64,000 nt of DNA from Flavobacterium terrae (GTDB taxonomy: Bacteria > Bacteroidota > Bacteroidia > Flavobacteriales > Flavobacteriaceae). Location of the stretch: assembly GCF_900142035.1 (NCBI RefSeq), contig NZ_FQZI01000004.1, positions 1 through 64,000 on the forward strand, written 5' to 3'. Below, in pieces: positions 36,357 through 45,754 of this stretch. The notes below the pieces were generated by a model. The model was not told the DNA's origin. It saw only the letters and a program-made list of their open reading frames with translations, and did not search any database. The translations under genes were made by a program, and so were the position numbers. The stretch's first letter is position 1, and every line of letters begins with the position of its first letter.

Positions 36357-36369
36357 TAAATTTGTTTAA
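36357..36369 (+). promoter_or_regulatory. Regulator-gene -7 box with overlapping TTTGTTTAA element
   Basis: TAAATTTGTTTAA: the -7 box TAAATTTG (36357-36364) shares its TTTG with the box at 36361-36369. It lies 16 bp before the regulator's ATG, suggesting autoregulation. Confidence 0.5.
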
Positions 36370-36385
36370 GATAAAGTTGAAAAAG

Positions 36386-37285
36386 ATGAACAATATAAAA
36401 TCTGTTTTCAGTATTAAAGATCTTGAAAATCTTTCAGGAATCAAAGCTCACACGATTCGCATTTGGGAAAAAAGATACAACATTTTAGAACCCATGCGAA
36501 CAGACACAAACATAAGAGTATATGATGGTAACAATTTACAAAAGCTACTAAATATCACTTTACTTCATAATCATGGCTATAAAATATCTAAAATATCCAA
36601 AAGCAACAGTAAAGAAATTTCCGAATTAGTCAAAAAAATAATCACCGAAAAAAATGCAAGGAATCACGCTTTGAATGCATTTAAATTGGCGATGATGAAC
36701 TTTGACCAAACTCTTTTTACAACCACCTATAACGAATTATTATCTAAAAAAACTTTTAAAGATGTGTTTGTTGAAGTTTTCATTCCTTTAATGGAGGAGA
36801 TTGGGCTTTTATGGCAAACAGAAACGATATCACCTGCACACGAACATTTCATTAGTCATTTGATTAAACAAAAAATACTTGTTAACACAGAAATACTTCA
36901 AAACACAAACCCTACTAAAAACGACAAAGTATTTGTACTCTTTTTACCTGAAAATGAAATTCACGAACTAGGCCTTTTATATTTAAACTACGAATTGGTC
37001 TATAAAGGCTATAAAACCATATATTTATCTGAAAGTATACCGTTAGAAAACTTGAAAAGTATGCCAAATTATTTTGAAAATATTTGCTATTTGACATACA
37101 CAACTGTAGAACCAGACAAGGACAATATAAACAATTACATAAAAGAATTTAATGATAAAATATTATCACTTGGTAATTCCGAATTATGGATTGCAGGCAG
37201 ATTAACAGAACACATTGACAATTCAAAATTAAATTCATCAATAAAGATTTTTAGAACCACACCCGAAGTCTTAACAGAAATTTAA
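36386..37285 (+). CDS. CarH/LitR-like B12-binding MerR regulator
   Basis: It has 299 residues from ATG 36386. N-terminal MerR helix-turn-helix (about 7-75, with AHTIRIWEKRYNILEP). A four-helix cap follows with Wx9EH (W143, E153, H154), the CarH signature residues over the cobalamin face. A Rossmann B12 domain carries E191-I-H193-E-L-G196, a variant of DxHxxG that keeps the lower-ligand histidine. CarH proteins repress carotenoid genes in the dark with adenosylcobalamin and release on light. It lies between crtY and crtI-crtB-crtZ. Confidence 0.88.
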   Translation: MNNIKSVFSIKDLENLSGIKAHTIRIWEKRYNILEPMRTDTNIRVYDGNNLQKLLNITLLHNHGYKISKISKSNSKEISELVKKIITEKNARNHALNAFKLAMMNFDQTLFTTTYNELLSKKTFKDVFVEVFIPLMEEIGLLWQTETISPAHEHFISHLIKQKILVNTEILQNTNPTKNDKVFVLFLPENEIHELGLLYLNYELVYKGYKTIYLSESIPLENLKSMPNYFENICYLTYTTVEPDKDNINNYIKEFNDKILSLGNSELWIAGRLTEHIDNSKLNSSIKIFRTTPEVLTEI

Positions 37286-37287
37286 GA

Positions 37288-37337
37288 ATTGTTTAAATAT
37301 GTTTTGTTTAACTTTAACTTAGTTTTGTTAAACAAAA
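37288..37337 (+). promoter_or_regulatory. crtI promoter region with clustered TTTGTTTAA boxes
   Basis: Exact boxes lie at 37303-37311 (plus) and 37328-37336 (minus), with one near match at 37288-37296. The last lies in a perfect 15-bp palindrome TTTTGTTAAACAAAA (37323-37337) that overlaps -7 TAGTTTTG (37320-37327) and the crtI ATG. Confidence 0.5.
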
Positions 37338-38797
37338 TGAAAAAAAATATAGCAATCATAGGGTCAGGTTTTTCATCTTTAGCAGGTGCTTGTTATCTTG
37401 CTCAGTCTGGACATGCGGTAACCATATATGAGAAAAATTCAACTGTAGGTGGTAGAGCAAGACAATTAAAAAAAGAAGGTTTCACTTTTGACATTGGCCC
37501 AACATGGTATTGGATGCCAGATGTTTTTGAAAGATTTTTCAAAGATTTTGATAAAAAAACCAGCGATTATTACGAATTAATAAAACTTTCTCCAGCATAT
37601 CAAGTATATTTTGGCATAAATGATTTTGTTTTAATTGCAGATAATCTTTCTGAAATCAAAAATACTTTTGAAAAGATAGAAACTGGAAGTGGTGAAAAAT
37701 TAGAAGCTTTTATAAATGAAGCTAAAAACAATTATGATATTGCTATTAAGGATTTAGTATATCGTCCAGGCATATCTCCACTAGAACTAATCACATTTGA
37801 AACTGCTAAAAAAATAAATCAATTTTTCAGTAATATCTCTAAAGATGTACGAAGCCGTTTTAAAAACAAAAGACTCGTTCAAATATTAGAATTCCCTGTT
37901 CTTTTTCTTGGCGCAAAACCTTCTAATACTCCTTCTTTTTATAGTTTTATGAATTATGCCGATTTTGGCTTGGGAACCTTTCACCCAAAAAATGGCATGT
38001 ACAGTGTTATTCTAGCTATGGAATCACTAGCAAAAGAATTAGGCGTCCAAATTAAAACTAATTCTAATGTTGAAAAAATAGAGGTTGACAATGGAAAAGC
38101 CTGTGCTTTGATAGTAAATGGCAATATTATAAACACAGATGTAGTTTTATCTGGTGCCGATTACCATCACTCCGAAACATTATTGGATCAAAAACATAGA
38201 GCTTACTCAGAAAAATATTGGGATAAAAAGACTTTTGCTCCCTCGTCATTACTTTTCTATGTTGGATTTGACAAAAAAATAGAGAATGTAGAACATCATT
38301 CATTATTTTTTGATGTGGATTTTGATGTTCACGCTCAAGATATTTACGACAAACCTAAATGGCCTGATGAACCTCTTTTCTACGCTAGCTTTCCATCAAA
38401 AACTGATGAAAACTCGGCGCCAAAAGGAAAAGAAGCGGGGATATTTTTGATTCCACTTGCCCCAGGTTTAAATGACACACCAGAATTAAGAGAACAATAT
38501 TTTGAAAAAATCATTTCAAGACTCGAAAAACTAACGCAACAAGAAGTAAGAAAAAACATTATATTTAAGGAATCATTTTGTGTTAATGATTTTATTAAAG
38601 AGTACAATTCCTATAAAGGAAACGCATATGGAATGGCAAACACATTATTGCAAACAGCATTTTTAAGACCTAAATTGAAAAGTAACAAAGTAAAAGATCT
38701 GTATTTTACAGGTCAACTTACAGTTCCAGGTCCAGGTGTACCGCCATCATTAATATCAGGAAAATTAGTCGCACAACTCATCGAAAAATACTCTTAA
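37337..38797 (+). CDS. crtI: Phytoene desaturase
   Basis: Converts phytoene to lycopene through four FAD-dependent desaturations. It has 486 residues from ATG 37337; the frame is open from 37289 but homology begins MKKNIAIIGSGFSSLAGA, the FAD-binding motif. The C-terminal PGPGVPPSLISGKLV is typical. The start codon lies at the edge of the palindromic box. It is the first gene of crtI-crtB-crtZ, with 2 bp to crtB. Confidence 0.95.
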   Translation: MKKNIAIIGSGFSSLAGACYLAQSGHAVTIYEKNSTVGGRARQLKKEGFTFDIGPTWYWMPDVFERFFKDFDKKTSDYYELIKLSPAYQVYFGINDFVLIADNLSEIKNTFEKIETGSGEKLEAFINEAKNNYDIAIKDLVYRPGISPLELITFETAKKINQFFSNISKDVRSRFKNKRLVQILEFPVLFLGAKPSNTPSFYSFMNYADFGLGTFHPKNGMYSVILAMESLAKELGVQIKTNSNVEKIEVDNGKACALIVNGNIINTDVVLSGADYHHSETLLDQKHRAYSEKYWDKKTFAPSSLLFYVGFDKKIENVEHHSLFFDVDFDVHAQDIYDKPKWPDEPLFYASFPSKTDENSAPKGKEAGIFLIPLAPGLNDTPELREQYFEKIISRLEKLTQQEVRKNIIFKESFCVNDFIKEYNSYKGNAYGMANTLLQTAFLRPKLKSNKVKDLYFTGQLTVPGPGVPPSLISGKLVAQLIEKYS

Positions 38798-38799
38798 AA

Positions 38800-39639
38800 A
38801 TGAAAGCACTATTTGATAATGTCTCGAATGAATGTAGTAAGTTAGTCACAAAATCTTACAGCACCTCATTTTCATCAGCAGTAAAAATGCTTGCTCCAAG
38901 TATTAGACAAGACATATACAACATTTATGGCTTTGTCCGATTTGCAGATGAAATTGTTGACACTTTTCATGACTACAACAAGGAGGAGTTGTTCAATAAA
39001 TTTGAAAATGATTTAAGCTTAGCTTTGGAAGAAAAAATAAGTCTAAATCCTATTTTAAATGCTTTTCAATACACAGTTCATAAACATGAAATTCCTTTTG
39101 AATTGATAAAATCTTTTATGCATAGCATGCGATTAGATTTACACAAAAACGAATATAAAACTAAAGAAGAGTACAACGAATACATTTATGGCAGTGCAGA
39201 TGTTGTAGGACTTATGTGCTTAAAAGTGTTTGTAAAAGGAAATCAAGATTTATACGATAAATTAAAAAATTCAGCTATGAGTTTAGGCTCAGCATTCCAG
39301 AAAGTAAATTTTTTAAGAGATTTAAAAGCGGACTTTGAAGGACTTGATAGGACCTATTTTCCAAACACTGATTTACAGAACTTGAACGAAAATTCAAAAA
39401 AAGAAATCATTAAAGAGATTGAAGCTGATTTTGAGAAGGGTTTTGAAGGGATTAAAAATTTACCTCTTGAAGCAAAATTTGGAGTTTATACTGCTTACAT
39501 TTATTATAAAAAACTGTTAGTGAAACTAAAAAACACCCCTTCTACTGAAATTAAAAACACTCGAATTAGAGTACCAAATTATCAAAAAGTTAGTCTACTG
39601 GCTAATTGCTATGTCAAATACCGATTGAATCTTTTATAA
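38800..39639 (+). CDS. crtB: Phytoene synthase
   Basis: Joins two geranylgeranyl diphosphates into phytoene. It has 279 residues with the two aspartate-rich Mg2+ motifs: FADEIVDTFHD near 47 and NFLRDLKADFEGLDR near 168-182. STSFSSAVKML near the start is typical. It lies 2 bp after crtI and 1 bp before crtZ. GGPP synthase is not in this window. Confidence 0.94.
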   Translation: MKALFDNVSNECSKLVTKSYSTSFSSAVKMLAPSIRQDIYNIYGFVRFADEIVDTFHDYNKEELFNKFENDLSLALEEKISLNPILNAFQYTVHKHEIPFELIKSFMHSMRLDLHKNEYKTKEEYNEYIYGSADVVGLMCLKVFVKGNQDLYDKLKNSAMSLGSAFQKVNFLRDLKADFEGLDRTYFPNTDLQNLNENSKKEIIKEIEADFEKGFEGIKNLPLEAKFGVYTAYIYYKKLLVKLKNTPSTEIKNTRIRVPNYQKVSLLANCYVKYRLNLL

Positions 39640-39640
39640 T

Positions 39641-40090
39641 ATGATAACTCAACTATTTGTTTTTATACTAACATTCTGTTTCATGGAGTTTATGGCTTGG
39701 TTTAGTCATAAATATATCATGCATGGTTTTTTATGGAATTTACATGCTGATCACCATAAAAAAGATCACAATTCTTGGTTTGAAAGAAACGATGCCTTTT
39801 TCATTTTTTATGCAATAGTTAGTATTGTTTTCTTTTTATTGTGGAAATATGACTTACTAAATATAGGCTTGTCTATAGGAGTTGGAATTTTTGTATATGG
39901 ATTAGCCTATTTTATGGTTCATGATATTTTTATACATCAAAGATTTAAAATTTTTAAAAACGTTAACAACAGATATGCTCGAGCGGTAAGAAGAGCACAC
40001 AAAATGCATCACAAACATATTGGAAAACAAGATGGAGAATGCTTTGGAATGCTTTTGTTTCCGATGAAATATTACAAAGAAGCTAAATAA
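39641..40090 (+). CDS. crtZ: Beta-carotene hydroxylase
   Basis: Di-iron membrane hydroxylase that adds 3-OH to each ring, making zeaxanthin. It has 149 residues with the histidine clusters H23KYIMH28, H35ADHH39, HDIFIH and HKMHH in the order of the fatty acid hydroxylase superfamily, and about three to four membrane helices. It is the last gene of the crt operon, followed by a strong terminator. Confidence 0.93.
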   Translation: MITQLFVFILTFCFMEFMAWFSHKYIMHGFLWNLHADHHKKDHNSWFERNDAFFIFYAIVSIVFFLLWKYDLLNIGLSIGVGIFVYGLAYFMVHDIFIHQRFKIFKNVNNRYARAVRRAHKMHHKHIGKQDGECFGMLLFPMKYYKEAK

Positions 40091-40118
40091 AAAAGGCGAC
40101 CAAATGGTCGCCTTTTTT
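40090..40118. terminator. Bidirectional terminator after crtZ
   Basis: AAAAGGCGACCA and TGGTCGCCTTTT form a 12-bp stem with a 2-base spacer and T/A runs on both sides. It serves crtZ and the convergent DUF4252 gene. Confidence 0.88.
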
Positions 40119-40653
40119 ATTTAAACAATTCCTGCAAAGGTTTTAACTGCTCAACATCTATTTTAGATTTTTGCATTAGTTTCAACATTTCCATAACCAC
40201 TGTTGGGTTCATATCGTTACCAGTAATTCTAATAACCGCTAATCCATTTTCTGCTCTATTTCCATATAAGATGAATTCATCAATATGTTCGCCTTTACCA
40301 GAGCATTTAAACTCGGCCCCATCTTTGCCCATACTCACTTTTATCAAAGATTCGTATTTTTCATCTTTTAAAATCGATGAAATTTTCTTCTTTTCATCTT
40401 CAAACTGAGCTTTATTTTTATCATCCGCTTTAAAAGTTAAAATGTTAACTTTATCAAATGAATCTAATACATCTTTTTCATTTGAAGATAGCTTAGTCTT
40501 TTCTAGATTTAAAATATTAGGAGTTACATCTAATACTGTAAAATCTTTGTTTTCACTTTTTTCAACAAAATATTTCTGTAGTGTGGGTTCATTTTTACAG
40601 CCTATAAGAAGCAATGTTATCCCTAATGAAACATATTTCAAAAAATTTTTCAT
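40117..40653 (-). CDS. DUF4252 lipoprotein
   Basis: It has 178 residues. The lipoprotein signal ends in LLIGCKNEP. The rest fits the DUF4252 family, a Bacteroidetes envelope family of unknown function (ILKDEKYESLIKVSMGKDGAEF, LYGNRAENGLAVIRITGNDMNP). It is the last of a four-gene ECF sigma unit and a paralogue of the gene 6 bp upstream. Confidence 0.8.
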   Translation of the reverse strand: MKNFLKYVSLGITLLLIGCKNEPTLQKYFVEKSENKDFTVLDVTPNILNLEKTKLSSNEKDVLDSFDKVNILTFKADDKNKAQFEDEKKKISSILKDEKYESLIKVSMGKDGAEFKCSGKGEHIDEFILYGNRAENGLAVIRITGNDMNPTVVMEMLKLMQKSKIDVEQLKPLQELFK

Positions 40654-40659
40654 AAGCTT

Positions 40660-41187
40660 TTATTTACCAGCTTTTTTTAATTCATCTCCACCAGGAATAT
40701 TCATTCTATTCGTTAAAGTAGAAAGTTCATTAATGTCAAAATTTCCTGTTAGAGACATTAAAACGGTTTCATTACCCTTAACATTTGCCCCTTCAATAAA
40801 CATTAACAATTCTTTTACTTGAGTATCTGAACCTCCTGATTTTACGTATATTTTTACGTTCTTACCTCCATCATTAACTCTCATTAATTCTTCAAGGTTA
40901 CTTGATTTCAAGTATTTATCAACATTCCCACGCATATCTGCGGTTGTCTTATTACTTGAAGTCATAAACACTTTTAAATTATCTAACTTTTTAATTAAAG
41001 CTAAGTATTTTTGAGCATCTTTATCAGAAGCTTCCATTTTCACTTTACTCATTAAATCAAACATTTTTTTATTTACTACAATTGAAGTAACACCTTCTTG
41101 TCCATCATATTTGTCAAATAATGTTTGAGCTTGACTAAAAAACGGCAACAAAATAAAGGCCGCAATGATAACTATCCTTTTTGTCAT
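40660..41187 (-). CDS. DUF4252 exported protein
   Basis: It has 175 residues from ATG 41187, where a signal peptide begins (MTKRIVIIAAFILLPFFSQAQ); a frame from 41232 would prepend a charged stretch. The mature part has the DUF4252 pattern (MKVYVKSGG-like near 115-122, then LLMFIEGANVKGNETVLMSLTG). It follows the anti-sigma-like gene and precedes a DUF4252 lipoprotein. Its role in the sigma pathway is unknown. Confidence 0.82.
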   Translation of the reverse strand: MTKRIVIIAAFILLPFFSQAQTLFDKYDGQEGVTSIVVNKKMFDLMSKVKMEASDKDAQKYLALIKKLDNLKVFMTSSNKTTADMRGNVDKYLKSSNLEELMRVNDGGKNVKIYVKSGGSDTQVKELLMFIEGANVKGNETVLMSLTGNFDINELSTLTNRMNIPGGDELKKAGK

Positions 41188-41243
41188 AGATATTGATTTA
41201 ATTTTTTTAAATTTTTGATTTGTTGATTTCATGATTGATAATT

Positions 41244-41699
41244 TTAATTATTGTTTTTAAACACTTTGTTTTTTGCATTTTCGTACTCTTGTACATATTG
41301 AACACTTTCTATGCCAATGTTTACGTTTTGTGACAATAAAGCCAAAGCTTTTTGAGTTTGTTCGAATGCCTCTTGAGGACTATCATAACTCCCAAGTTCA
41401 TTTTTAACTTCTAGCTTTTGAACATTATTCATATAAAAAGCAAACATTCCAAGCAAAATTACTGTCGAGGCAGCTACAGAAATCCACATTGCTTTTTTTG
41501 TAATTTTCTGACGTGGAAATTCTTTTGTATACTGATCTAACTTAGCTTGGGAGAAGTAACCAAACATTGCTTTATATTGTTCTAAATGTGGCGCCACATT
41601 TAGAGAAGAAAAGTAACTGCGCAACTCCTTTTCTTCAGCAATTGAGGTTTCTCCTTGAAAGTATTTTTCTATTAATATTTCTATTTTATTGTAATCCAT
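41244..41699 (-). CDS. Anti-sigma-factor-like single-pass membrane protein
   Basis: It has 151 residues: a cytosolic N-terminal part (YFQGETSIAEEKELRSYF), one membrane helix at about 71-89 and a periplasmic tail. It overlaps the ECF sigma gene by 14 bp. Size, layout and position are those of an anti-sigma factor, though no zinc-binding ZAS motif is present. Confidence 0.72.
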   Translation of the reverse strand: MDYNKIEILIEKYFQGETSIAEEKELRSYFSSLNVAPHLEQYKAMFGYFSQAKLDQYTKEFPRQKITKKAMWISVAASTVILLGMFAFYMNNVQKLEVKNELGSYDSPQEAFEQTQKALALLSQNVNIGIESVQYVQEYENAKNKVFKNNN

Positions 41700-42195
41700 A
41701 ATTATGGGTATTAATCATTTTTTCACGTATTGCTTTTCGAGCTCTTGACAATGCTACTCTAACTGCAGTTTCGTTCATATCTAAAACTTCTGCAATTTTT
41801 TCAAATTCATATTCTTCGATATCTCTCATCTGGATGATTAACTTTTGCTGTTCCGGCAAATCATTAATCCATTTTTCAACCCAGTGTAAAGAATCTTGAT
41901 CTTCAATTCTTTTGTGTAATTCAGCTCCTGGCTCAGTATAGTTATTGTGGACAATTTTTAAATTTGAAACACGTTTTGATTTTAAAACATCTAAACAGTG
42001 ATTTTTAGTAATTGTCATTGCATAAGCCTCTATACTTCCATACTCTTTAAGAGCGTCATTTTTATTCCAAAGTTTTACAAGAACGTCTTGAGTAGCATCT
42101 TCTGCTTCCTCATTACTAACAAGCAATCTTTTAGCTAATCTGAACAGCTTGTCCTTAAAAGGTTTTATTGTACTTAAAAATTCAGATTGGTTCAT
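41686..42195 (-). CDS. ECF-family RNA polymerase sigma factor
   Basis: It has 169 residues: sigma region 2 (KRLLVSNEEAEDATQDVLVKLW, about 19-40) and region 4 with a helix-turn-helix near the end (MNETAVRVALSRARKAIRE). It lacks regions 1 and 3. A GTAAC-N16-CGTC promoter lies just upstream on the same strand, which suggests autoregulation. Confidence 0.93.
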   Translation of the reverse strand: MNQSEFLSTIKPFKDKLFRLAKRLLVSNEEAEDATQDVLVKLWNKNDALKEYGSIEAYAMTITKNHCLDVLKSKRVSNLKIVHNNYTEPGAELHKRIEDQDSLHWVEKWINDLPEQQKLIIQMRDIEEYEFEKIAEVLDMNETAVRVALSRARKAIREKMINTHNYGLQ

Positions 42196-42216
42196 TTATT
42201 GGCTTGTTATATTATC

Positions 42217-42244
42217 TAGACGAATCAGTTTTTATTTTGTTACA
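42217..42244 (-). promoter_or_regulatory. ECF-type autoregulatory promoter
   Basis: On the minus strand TGTAACA (42244-42238) is separated from CGTCTA (42222-42217) so that GTAAC and CGTC are 16 bp apart. This is the -35/-10 form recognised by many ECF sigma factors and lies 22 bp before the sigma gene start. Confidence 0.65.
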
Positions 42245-42296
42245 TTCACTATAAATAATTTTTACTTCTTAAATTTACTCAAATAAAATTATTAGA

Positions 42297-43712
42297 ATGA
42301 AATCTTTAGCTAAACATATATTTCTACTAGTTATTTCAAGTATTTTTATTACTTCTTGCAATGACTATGATGACAACCCTTCAAATTATCCTATTCAAAA
42401 TTTTATTTGGAAAGGACTGAATGGCTATTATTTGTACCAGCCAAATGTTCCCGATTTGAGTGATTCCAAGTTTAGTTATCAAAAAGATTTAGATAATTAT
42501 CTAAGCAACTTTTCTACACCAGAATCTTTATTTGAAAACTTAATTTATCAAAGAAGTTCTATTGACAAATACAGTGTTTTGTATAATGACTACACAAAAC
42601 TTGAACAGGTCTTAAATGGATCAAATGATAGTAATGGTTTAGAATATGGTCTGAATTACAAATCTGGAAGCACAACTGAAATTTTTGGTTGGGTAAAATA
42701 TGTAATGCCAAATTCTGATGCTTCAACAAAAAACATTCAACGAGGATCAATTTTTTATGCAATAAATGGAACTCCGTTAACAGCGAGTAATTATAAAAAT
42801 CTACTAGCAAACAGTTCATATACTTTAAATCTTGCAAATTATGATAATGGTGCAATAACTCCAAATGGACAATCGGTATCCTTAGTAAAAGGACCATATA
42901 CAGAAAATCCTGTTTTAATAAAAACAACACATATAGTTGGTACAAAAAAAGTTGGGTATTTGATGTATAATGGATTTTACAGTGCTTATGAAAACGAATT
43001 AAATGATGCTTTTGGATATTTAAAATCTGAAGGAATAACACATTTAGTATTAGATTTAAGGTACAATTCTGGAGGTTCCGTAACAACTGCAACCAGATTA
43101 GCAAGTATGATAACTGGTCAATTTAACGGACAGATTTTTGCCAAACAACAATGGAATCCTAAACTTATGGCACAATTAAACCCAAGTAGTTTAAATAATT
43201 TATTTACGAATTCTACTAGTTCTGGAATAGCTTTAAACAGTCTTAATCTTTCTAAAATATATATTTTAACAACAAAGAGCACCGCATCTGCAAGTGAATT
43301 AGTAATTAACTCTTTAAAACCGTACATAGATGTTGTCCAAATTGGTACAACTACAACAGGAAAAAATGTAGGCTCAATTACTTTATATGATTCTGATGAT
43401 TATAGAAAACAAAATGTAAATCCAGATCATAAATATGCCATGCAACCCATTGTATTAAAAATTACAGATAAAAATGGTTTTGGAGATTATGCTCAAGGTA
43501 TAAGTCCTGCCTCTCAAAACACATTGGCTGAAAACCTAGGTGATTTAGGAATTCTTGGTAACGCAACAGAACCTTATCTTGCAAAAGTTTTAGATTTAAT
43601 TTCTAGCGGAGGAAAACAAGCCATTCCTAAAACTTTTAAAGTCTTCAATGAAGTTAAAGAAGTTGAAGGAAGAGATTTAAATAAAGAAATGTACTTAGAA
43701 CAAATACCATAA
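42297..43712 (+). CDS. S41-family C-terminal-processing peptidase lipoprotein
   Basis: It has 471 residues. The lipoprotein signal ends in FITSCND. A PDZ-like segment (about 125-190) is followed by the S41 core: HLVLDLRYNSGGSVTTATRLAS and STASASELVINSLKPY with the catalytic serine, and TTTGKNVGS. It is an envelope protease of unknown target. It is monocistronic with a terminator. Confidence 0.88.
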   Translation: MKSLAKHIFLLVISSIFITSCNDYDDNPSNYPIQNFIWKGLNGYYLYQPNVPDLSDSKFSYQKDLDNYLSNFSTPESLFENLIYQRSSIDKYSVLYNDYTKLEQVLNGSNDSNGLEYGLNYKSGSTTEIFGWVKYVMPNSDASTKNIQRGSIFYAINGTPLTASNYKNLLANSSYTLNLANYDNGAITPNGQSVSLVKGPYTENPVLIKTTHIVGTKKVGYLMYNGFYSAYENELNDAFGYLKSEGITHLVLDLRYNSGGSVTTATRLASMITGQFNGQIFAKQQWNPKLMAQLNPSSLNNLFTNSTSSGIALNSLNLSKIYILTTKSTASASELVINSLKPYIDVVQIGTTTTGKNVGSITLYDSDDYRKQNVNPDHKYAMQPIVLKITDKNGFGDYAQGISPASQNTLAENLGDLGILGNATEPYLAKVLDLISSGGKQAIPKTFKVFNEVKEVEGRDLNKEMYLEQIP

Positions 43713-43740
43713 AAAAACCGCTCAGATGAGCAGTTTTTTT
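43711..43740. terminator. Terminator between the S41 gene and btuB
   Basis: AAAAACCGCTCA and TGAGCAGTTTTT form the stem (one G-U-type mismatch) with T and A runs. It serves both convergent genes. Confidence 0.8.
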
Positions 43741-43753
43741 CGTTCTTTAATTT

Positions 43754-45670
43754 TTAGAATAAAAAGTTGAAACCAACTTTAAAGTTTCTACCTTTTGCGC
43801 TGTATCCTCTAGCTTCCATAAAATCTTTATTTAAAATATTATCTGAAAAGAAAAACACGTTCAATTTATCTTTAACTAACGCATATCTAACATTAGCATT
43901 TACCAATTGATAATCTTTAAGAATTTCAGTAATTGTTATAGACTCCCAAGTAATTGGATCATAAACATTATACTGAGTTGTTCTATCAGCAACAAACTGG
44001 TAAGATGCATTAAATGATAAACGAGAAGTTGCAGCAATATCTAATGAAGCATTTACTTTATGCTTCGGATTTAAAATTCTAGATTGTTTTTCTAATTCTG
44101 TAAAAGTATAATTAGCATTGAACTTTACATTATCTGTAACTGAGTAAGAAACCATAGTTTCGATACCTTTAGCATTATTTTTACCATCAACATTAAAATA
44201 TTTGTAGGTAATTAAATCAAAACCTATCGCATCTTTTTCTTCTCTATGGAAAGCAACTGCGTTAATGTTCAATTTTTTATCTAATAAATCAACTTCAAAA
44301 CCTGCTTCTATAGTAGCATCTTGCTCAGGAGATAAATCTAAATCTCCATAAGGTGAATACAACTGATATAAACTTGGAGTTACATATGCAGTGCTAAATG
44401 ATGCTAATATTTTCACAGGAAATCCAGAAAAGCTATAAGAAGGATTAAAGTTAAAAACTAAATTATTTCCATATTTACTATGAAGATTATATCGAGCCCC
44501 TGCATTCAAATTAAATCCAAAACTTGAATTAAAAACTGCAGTTACATAAGGATCAATCATGTTGAATTTAGCCAATTCTTTTGCAATAGAACCATAAAGG
44601 CTTCCATTTGACATTTCATGAAATTGAAATTGTGCCCCAGTAACTAAAAATAGCTGAGAAAAAATTTGATATTTGTTATACACATCAGCATTTACACTTT
44701 TTGATTTATAGTCTGATGGTGAACCATAAGAAAAGAAATCTCTAGTAATAGAATTTGCTCCTGAATTAATTACAAATTCTCCTTTTTCATATTTATATTT
44801 TGGAGAGAAACCAACTCTATATTGCTCAGAAAGACTAACATTTGTTAAATCATCAGAATATGAACCACCGTCAAATTCATTCTTCATTCTATCATAATTA
44901 GCAAAAAAATCAAATGATAATTTTTTTGTTGGTGTAAAACCAATTTTTACAACAGAATTTACTCTTGAAAATGCATCACTCTCAAAAACATCGTTATCGT
45001 TCATTGGCTTTGCCTCAGAAATACCATCAGCAATAGTACTATTTAAAGTTGCAGAGTAATTAAACTTTTCGAATGTTCCTCCCAGAGAAACTCCTTGATT
45101 GTACTCTAAAGGTTCATAATTATTTTTATGATTAACCGTTTCTTGAGTACCCATATTCATGTAAGCATTCCCTTGAATTGGTTTTTTAGCCGATTTTTTT
45201 AAAATAATATTGATAACCCCAGCTGCAGCTCCACTACCATATAATGTACTTGATGCACCTTTAAGAATCTCAATTTTTTCAACTTGTTCAATAGGTAGAA
45301 GTCTTAAATCAAATGCTAAATTTGTTCCAGAAGCATCAGTAACTGGAATTCCATCGATTAAGATTAAAGTTTGATGGTTTCTACCACCTCTGATGTAATA
45401 ACCCAAATCTTTTCCGGTACGACTTTGATTTCCATTAATTTCAACACCCGCAACAGTACTCAAAACCGCTGCTAATGATTGTCCTTGTTTCTTTTTTAAA
45501 TCTTCTGCAGTAATTTTTACAATTACTTTTCCAGATTTTTCTTTTGATAAGGCAAATTTTGAATCGGAAACAACTACATCATTTAAGTTACGGATAGAGT
45601 CATTTTCTTGAGCAAATACGCCAAGTGTAGCCAACACAAAAGCACCAGCTAATGCAATTTTTTTGTTCAT
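43754..45670 (-). CDS. btuB: TonB-dependent cobalamin receptor
   Basis: It has 638 residues: signal peptide (about 1-20), plug domain (about 28-155) with DVVVSDSKFA, AAVLSTVAGVEINGN and LIDGIPVTDASG, then a 22-strand-type barrel ending in NFLF. It imports corrinoids through the outer membrane. The identification rests on the cobalamin riboswitch directly upstream (45755-45936) and the adjacent B12 genes; the fold itself is common to many receptors. Confidence 0.9.
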   Translation of the reverse strand: MNKKIALAGAFVLATLGVFAQENDSIRNLNDVVVSDSKFALSKEKSGKVIVKITAEDLKKKQGQSLAAVLSTVAGVEINGNQSRTGKDLGYYIRGGRNHQTLILIDGIPVTDASGTNLAFDLRLLPIEQVEKIEILKGASSTLYGSGAAAGVINIILKKSAKKPIQGNAYMNMGTQETVNHKNNYEPLEYNQGVSLGGTFEKFNYSATLNSTIADGISEAKPMNDNDVFESDAFSRVNSVVKIGFTPTKKLSFDFFANYDRMKNEFDGGSYSDDLTNVSLSEQYRVGFSPKYKYEKGEFVINSGANSITRDFFSYGSPSDYKSKSVNADVYNKYQIFSQLFLVTGAQFQFHEMSNGSLYGSIAKELAKFNMIDPYVTAVFNSSFGFNLNAGARYNLHSKYGNNLVFNFNPSYSFSGFPVKILASFSTAYVTPSLYQLYSPYGDLDLSPEQDATIEAGFEVDLLDKKLNINAVAFHREEKDAIGFDLITYKYFNVDGKNNAKGIETMVSYSVTDNVKFNANYTFTELEKQSRILNPKHKVNASLDIAATSRLSFNASYQFVADRTTQYNVYDPITWESITITEILKDYQLVNANVRYALVKDKLNVFFFSDNILNKDFMEARGYSAKGRNFKVGFNFLF

Positions 45671-45754
45671 TTTTAATTAAACATTTGTAAAACAAAATGG
45701 GAGAAAAGTATAGAATTTACCCATACCCAAACCTTTTTTCCCGAAAGTTTGATA

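Noticed and set aside
42559..43104. Long minus-strand open frame opposite the S41 gene
   Set aside because: Its product is a Leu/His-rich low-complexity sequence typical of antisense frames; the plus strand encodes a complete S41 peptidase.
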